From Bidens hawaiensis (taxonomy: Eukaryota; Streptophyta; Magnoliopsida; Asterales; Asteraceae), in assembly GCA_021521415.1 (NCBI GenBank), contig JAIQDT010002043.1:62001-126000 (forward strand): a DNA stretch of 64,000 nucleotides. The letters run 5' to 3'. The number at the start of each line of letters is the position of its first letter. Within the stretch, counting starts at the first letter, position 1. Shown in pieces: positions 59,007 to 64,000 of this stretch. Under the pieces are notes generated by a model, which was not told the origin of the DNA, did not search any database, and was given only the letters and a program-made list of their open reading frames with translations. Position numbers and translations under genes: made by a program.

Positions 59007-61100
59007 GGCATGCAAAAACAAGGGCAAAAAGAAGACGGCTTCTACATTTGTTTTATTGACCCGATCCGTGTTGAAGATGACCCCGAAGTTGTAAGGGTCA
59101 TCCCGCATAACCGCAACGAAGACGTATGGCAGAATTGGGATTTGGTTGAGTTGATCAGTGGAGACGTTAAAGCTCATTGCAAATTTTGTGGCACTTTTTT
59201 AAAAGCATGATTCGAACTCAACTTTAAAAAAAGCATGATTCGAACTCAACTTTAAAAAAGCACATCGAAAAGAAATTTTGCAAGGCGTTGAAAGAAGTAT
59301 CCGCATCGGACCAAGTCGAATTGGGTCGAGATGGTACAATATTTCGTTACAACATGAATGCGGTTCATGATAGAATAGCGAAGTTCGTGATCAAGAAGGT
59401 TTGCCGTTTAACCACTTTGACAACCCTCGTTTGACGCCCATGATTCGATAGACTCTTCAACCTCGCTATACTCATGTAAGTCGTACCACCCTTAGACATC
59501 ATTGGCTAAAATTGTGGGAATTTGCAAAGATTGATTTAATTCAGTTTTTTCGAACTATACGAACGAGTGTGAATTTAACTAGTGATGTTTAATCGGCACG
59601 CCATGGGTTACCGGAATCCTACCTTTGTGTCACCGCTCATTGGGTATATCCGGTTTCTTGGCAAATGACGAAACACACCATCGCGTTTGAAAACTTTTCG
59701 TATCCATATACCGACGAAAACTTGCTTGAAATTCTATATGAGATAATAACAACTTTTAACTTGAGGAAAAAAATATTTTCATTGTTGTTTGATAATGCAA
59801 CAAGCAATACAAAGGCGGTAGAAAATTTTACATAAAATATATACCACCTTACTACGGAAAGTTTTTTCATGCTCGATCTGTTGCCCATATTATCAATTTG
59901 GTTGTTCAAGACGGTCTCGCCAATGAAGTCATAGACGGCAGTTTGAAATGCTTTGGATATATGTTACAAGATGTTTTCAAAAGTGGGAAAGAAGACATCT
60001 TGAATACAAAAATTATTGCAAATCGGTGGAAAGAAAATATTTGGGGCCGAATTGGGACGTTCCAGCCCGTTAGAACTCAACTTGTCATATGCTCTTGTGT
60101 GCTTTTGCCCAACAAGAACATTACAAGCATTTCATAAAACTCTTGTGGATTGGTGTGAAGCCGATATGTTTCCCGACGGTGCTTGGGTAAATAGCAGTTA
60201 TTTCTTGGAGTATCTTGATGTTTTCAAAACCGCAATTGCTAAATTGTCGAGGGTTTACTATCCTACTAGTTTTTTGGTGTTGCAAGAATTATAACATCTC
60301 CTTGAATTTTAAAGAGTTTGAAAACAAGAATGATCTTTTGAATAGTATTGTTGAACCAATGAAGGAGAAGTTCAAAAAATATTTTGAAGATATATCACCG
60401 ATCTTTGCTTGTGCCGCCGCTTTAAACCCTTATTTGAATGCTGTCGAGGTTGAGGTATTGATCAAGGAAATATTTGACAACATGGGTATGCATGAGATTG
60501 ACCCGATGTTGTCGACGGAAGCGAAGGATTCTTTTAACAAATCCCTTAATTTAGGATCATTGTTTCCAAGTTTATTGTCCAAGCTCAAAATCAACTTTTG
60601 TGAGGCAAACAACAAGTAGGCCATGTAACGACAAGCTTATAAATATGATGAATGTTGTTCGTTAGTCGACGGCTAAGCAGCAAAGTGGAAACACACCAAG
60701 TGAATTTGGTTGATATAGTGGAGCAAACTATGTTGAAGGTGCATCGGTCGAAGAAATTCGCAACCTTGATGTTTTGGCTTGGTGGAAAGGAAAGCAAAAC
60801 GAATTTCCTATTCTTTACGCCATGGCTCGTGATTTGATATGCAACCAAGCTTCAAAGGTAGCTTCGGAATTGGTTTTTTCTCTTAGTGGAAGGATATTAT
60901 CGATGCGAAGAACAAAAATCACGCCGAAGTCGTTAGAGATGTGCATTTGCCCAAAGGATCATTTGGACGCGGTGGATCATATACAAGACAAGGCAAACAT
61001 TGAAGATAAAATACCACTTGAACGTCCAATTCATTATGAAGAGAGGGAAGGACTATCTTCCGGGTTATCGGGTGAAGAAGACAAAGGCGATGACAACTAA
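59007..61100 (+). pseudogene. hAT (RICESLEEPER-like) transposase, multiply broken
   Basis: The remnant starts near ATG 59010. A BED-type zinc finger is visible (VWQNWDLVELISGDVKAHCK, then FCGTFLKA and STLKKHIEKKFCK), but a 28-bp tandem duplication (units at 59204 and 59232) shifts its frame. Further pieces in changing frames include LTPMIR, WQMTKHTIAFENFSYPY, SLLFDNATSNTKAVENF, NLVVQDGLANEVIDG, and LLNSIVEPMKEKFKKYFEDI with AALNPYLNAVEVEV. The C-terminal dimerisation segment LDVLAWWKGKQNEFP...VASELVFSLSGRILSMRRT ends near 61100. At least six frameshifts or stops rule out a working enzyme. No inverted end was found on the right. Confidence 0.85.
59204..59259. repeat. 28-bp tandem duplication in the hAT remnant
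   Basis: AGCATGATTCGAACTCAACT plus AAAs occurs twice in succession inside the zinc-finger coding part. Confidence 0.9.
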
Positions 61101-62040
61101 GAAGAAGAGTTTGAAGACGCTTATGTAACCGGTTTTATTTGTATTTGTTCTAGTCATGTATTATGTAATACAAATCACTCGATCAACTTTTATGTAACCA
61201 GTTTTATATTAATTATTAGTCTTACTTTAATAGTTTAATGTAACCGTTTTTAAATATTATTGTTTTCATGTTTTAGTTTGCATATGTGCTAAATATTGTA
61301 GACGGTAATTACTTTTTAGTTTTAGATATTTTAGCATGTTTTGATATAGTAGAATTGCAAGGCATATAAATCATAAAAACACACACACACATAGGATTAT
61401 GTTCATTTCAGAAGTGTTTTTAGAGAGAGAAGTGTGAGAAGTCATTATAAACAATCATAATTTTTCTTTTAATTTTATCTATAATTTATATAGAAGGGTA
61501 TAGCTGTAATCTCCACAAATTTACGTATATGGCAACTAGTAAATGTTGTAGGAGGTTTCAAATAACAATTTATTTTTATTTTTCTTAAATATTTGCAAGA
61601 GGTTACTCAATTAAAACTTGAAATTATTTATATATGCTGAAACGAAAACCAACATTTTAAAATAAGTATAACACATATCAAACTTATGCGGTTCATGAAA
61701 AGTAACATATTTTTTTTTTAAATTCTTATTTATCTTTATCTCCAATATCATTTAATACCTTTGCATTTGATCCAACCTCGTAGTGTTCTAACCTCTCGTA
61801 CATCAGATAAAACATATATCAACGCAAATCAACAAACAAATCTATGTTTTATTATTATTTTTTTTATTTTTATAACAAATAAACAACCATTTTTTTAATT
61901 TTGAATTTAACCATATTTTATTATAATATATTCATAATTCAATTTCCCATAATCTATATTGTTCTATTTATAGATTATCAACAAACAAATATACATCTAT
62001 TTCATTTTATTTTTAATTTCAATATTTTTATTTAAATTAC
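61101..62040. other. AT-rich intergenic DNA, nothing assigned
   Basis: It includes a short (AC)n tract near 61378 and long T/A runs at 61850-62040. No gene or element end was recognised. Confidence 0.6.
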
Positions 62041-62044
62041 GCAT

Positions 62045-62335
62045 ACACACTTTGAAATATCACTTACACAGTATATAAATGAACCTACACACGATAAAAA
62101 ATTCCGAAATACCTCCTACACAGTACATATATGAACCTACACACGATAAAAATTACACATACAAAATTTAGAATATCACATACACGATACATTTATGAAC
62201 CTACATAGTACATACATGAACCTACGTACGACAAAAATTATACAAGCAATTCCAAATATCACATATACGGTACATAAATGAACCTACATAATACATAAAT
62301 GAACCTACACACGATATAAGTTACACATACAAAAT
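62045..62335. repeat. Tandem repeat with ATGAACCTACACACGATAAA motif
   Basis: Six variants of ATGAACCTACxxACGA or ATGAACCTACATAxTACAT occur between 62080 and 62315, separated by AATATCACATACACxGTACA-like blocks. It is a compound array of about 60-75-bp units. Confidence 0.8.
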
Positions 62336-62464
62336 AATCATTTCTTTATTACATTAAAATATGTTGGTACATGTTTGTCAGTAGTTCATAGTCTAGTATT
62401 TGTTATCGAGTCTGTAATATAGTTAATGGTTTGTTTATGGTTTGTTTTGTAAACTAGCGAAGTT

Positions 62465-62537
62465 ATCAGCAAGTTCGCTATGGCGAACTTGCTGATCTAG
62501 CGAGGTTACTGACAACTTCGCCAGTGGCGAAGTTGTC
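62465..62537 (+). promoter_or_regulatory. Two perfect hairpins just upstream of the copia TATA-like box
   Basis: ATCAGCAAGTTCGC (62465-62478) and its exact complement (62483-62496) flank a 4-nt loop. GACAACTTCGCC (62511-62522) and its exact complement (62526-62537) flank a 3-nt loop. Both arms carry the AAGTTCGC/AACTTCGC core that recurs in the leader. Confidence 0.85.
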
Positions 62538-62540
62538 GTG

Positions 62541-62548
62541 TTTAAATA
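62541..62548 (+). promoter_or_regulatory. TATA-like box of copia LTR
   Basis: TTTAAATA lies four bases after the second hairpin. Confidence 0.5.
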
Positions 62549-62794
62549 GAACGTTTCAGCAGAGAACGGGAGTTAGGGTTTTGGCTTTACGTTTTGTTTC
62601 GTTTTGTTCTCTGTAACAGTGACCTACTGTCACGTGTTTGGTTATTCAATATAACGTGTTTACCTTATAGCTCGTGTTCATTGTTCGTGTATTCAATCTA
62701 TACAATATCTACACTCGTACCTATATACGCAGGGATTCCGCACCTGCGTTGTTAGAGATTTCCCGTGTACGATCCGCGTTCAGGAACCTACAAT

Positions 62795-62807
62795 TGGTAT
62801 CAGAGCC
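62795..62807 (+). promoter_or_regulatory. Primer-binding site of copia element
   Basis: TGGTATCAGAGCC starts three bases after the LTR and complements plant initiator-Met tRNA. Confidence 0.95.
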
Positions 62808-62994
62808 ATCGGCTCGATTGTGAGGTTCGGGATTTCACGCGGGTGTAGATTTCGTTTCATTTCGGGTGTTACCGGGACGAGTTTTTGGAGTGTTTATTCA
62901 TTCTAGCTATCTACCAGTGTGTTTAAGCCTTTAAACCTTCAAAATTCTCGTTAAAATCCGAGTTTCAGATCTGAACTGTTCTTCGCGTTCATCG

Positions 62995-63275
62995 GGCGAA
63001 GTTGCTGAATTCAGGCGAAGTTGCCGTCACTGGAGATTAGGGTTTCGGCGAAGATATAAGGATTAGCGAAGTTAACCACAACTTCGCTTACCTCATAAGT
63101 TCGCCAAAGCGAAGTTATCCGTAACTTCGCTTATCACCCAACTTCGCTTACATCCTAAGTTCGCTCATTCTAAGCGAAGTTATTCTTAACTTCGCCAAGC
63201 CAAGCGAATTTAAGATCCAGCGAAGTTCTTGTTCAGCGAAGTTAACTTCCAGCGAAGTTATTCTTAACTTCGCCA
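62995..63275 (+). repeat. GCGAAGTT motif array in the copia leader
   Basis: GCGAAGTT or its complement AACTTCGC occurs 13 times exactly in about 280 bp, in both orientations, with further one-base variants. Pairs such as AGCGAAGTTATTCTTAACTT followed by CGC form local inverted repeats. The array ends about 55 bp before the gag start codon. Confidence 0.9.
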
Positions 63276-63331
63276 TCTGAGCTGTTTTAATATTTTTTTG
63301 TGTTTTTCAGGTTTTTCAGGTTTTCGCAAGG

Positions 63332-64000
63332 ATGTCCGCGATTAACATCTCAGATTTAGTCAAGATGGAGGTAGAGGCGGGGTCAGCCACTAAGGCCCCG
63401 AGGTTGATGAAGGGAACGGACTTCGTGGCATGGAAGGACAGGTTCATCCAGTATATCAAATATCAGGACGCCAAGATGTGGGTGTGCATGCAGGATGGAT
63501 ATGTACCTCCAACCATGCAATACGAAGGACGTGATGTGGTGAAGAAGTACAGTAAGATGGATGACGAGGAGAAGAAAATGTATGAGGCTGAGAGTAAGGC
63601 CCATGCTGCTATTACTATGGCACTACCTCAAGAAGTTCTTCATACATTCCGAAAGTACACTTCTGCAAGAGAGCTCTGGGATGCTCTGGAAAACAGATTC
63701 GAGGGGAACGTGGGTATACGTGCCTCAAAAATTAAACTTTTAAAAACCCAATTCTCCGTCTTCAAATTTTTGAAGAATGAATCCTTAGATGATATTATCA
63801 CCCGATACTATCACTTAATGACAGAGCTTAGCAACTATTCAATTGCCTATCGAGAGGAGGAGATCGTTGAAAAGCTTCTAGATGCTCTCCCACCGAAGTG
63901 GGAAATGTATACCGTGTTAATGAGGGAAGACAAAGACTTTCCTAACTGTGACTTAGAAACTGCAGTGAACAAGCTCAGAACGTATGAGCTAAATATGGTT
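63332..64000 (+). CDS. Copia gag (UBN2-type), cut by the window end
   Basis: An open frame of 223 codons runs from ATG 63332 to the last base without a stop. The translation begins MSAINISDLVKMEVEAG and has RLMKGTDFVAWKDRFIQYIK, AHAAITMALPQEV, ARELWDALENRFEG and LLDALPPKWEMY, the pattern of the plant copia gag/UBN2 domain. The zinc knuckle and pol would lie beyond the window. The first ATG after the leader was chosen because the family motif follows at the usual distance. It is intact as far as seen, and the element may be young. Confidence 0.88.
   Translation, partial: MSAINISDLVKMEVEAGSATKAPRLMKGTDFVAWKDRFIQYIKYQDAKMWVCMQDGYVPPTMQYEGRDVVKKYSKMDDEEKKMYEAESKAHAAITMALPQEVLHTFRKYTSARELWDALENRFEGNVGIRASKIKLLKTQFSVFKFLKNESLDDIITRYYHLMTELSNYSIAYREEEIVEKLLDALPPKWEMYTVLMREDKDFPNCDLETAVNKLRTYELNMV

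Larger units (their letters stand above)
62362..62792 (+). repeat. 5' LTR of a Ty1/copia element, 431 bp
   Basis: It starts TGTTGGTACATG and ends CAGGAACCTACA, directly followed by a tRNA-Met primer-binding site. TTTAAATA at 62541-62548 is a TATA-like box. The 3' LTR lies beyond the window, so the element is cut by the window end. Confidence 0.85.

Noticed and set aside
1..64000. A new defence, biosynthetic or regulatory gene cluster
   Set aside because: Both strands were read for conserved multi-gene order. Only one host gene and transposon-derived sequence were found.

Overview
This window is nuclear DNA from a flowering plant. The evidence is one spliced gene with GT-AG introns, Ty3/gypsy and Ty1/copia retrotransposons primed by initiator-Met tRNA, Helitrons, hAT and Harbinger-like elements, and long AT-rich intergenic sequence. 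The repeat families resemble those I remember from Asteraceae (daisy family). That placement is inference and was not checked against a database.

There is one convincing host gene. It lies at 51315-56735 on the plus strand and has eight exons, including a 15-nt micro-exon. All splice phases agree and it encodes 452 aa. The product matches the plant GPI-anchored protein family typified by Arabidopsis At1g61900. Its introns hold a SINE-like repeat, a small MITE, an ordered 61-bp minisatellite and an Asteraceae-type AT-rich repeat.

The rest is nested transposable elements. 1-3 kb: a cluster of small Helitrons, one carrying a 5'-truncated non-LTR retrotransposon with a 12-bp target duplication. 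6-7.2 kb: a MITE inside an (AT)n tract and an RTE-type LINE remnant. 9.6 kb: a Harbinger-like MITE. 12.3-15.0 kb: a Helitron with an LTR nested inside it. 16.6-17.7 kb: a hAT element with a perfect 8-bp target duplication and its own nested Helitron. 18.5-19.9 kb: a TRIM-like mini-retrotransposon, followed by a LINE 3' end. 22.5-24.7 kb: a complete 508-bp Helitron, then a fold-back element. 25.5-33.4 kb: a gypsy-type LTR split by a 6-kb non-coding (LARD-like) LTR element that holds an array of palindromes. 34.5-48.0 kb: an old minus-strand LTR retrotransposon remnant, invaded first by what is now a solo LTR (target duplication AATAT) and separately by an intact 9,029-bp gypsy element (target duplication TTTGG, matching LTRs, one frameshift in pol). 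57.3-61.1 kb: a decayed hAT transposase with a solo LTR in its 5' region. 62.4 kb to the window end: the 5' end of a copia element whose promoter and leader are packed with a GCGAAGTT motif in both orientations.

I did not find a defence system, gene cluster or other clearly undescribed system. The most unusual structures are the copia GCGAAGTT array with its two perfect hairpins, the palindrome array in the LARD-like element, the 40-bp perfect inverted repeat at 47848-47991, the fold-back arrays at 23.4-24.5 kb and the 72-bp leader repeats of the gypsy element. All coordinates and similarities come from reading the sequence by eye.
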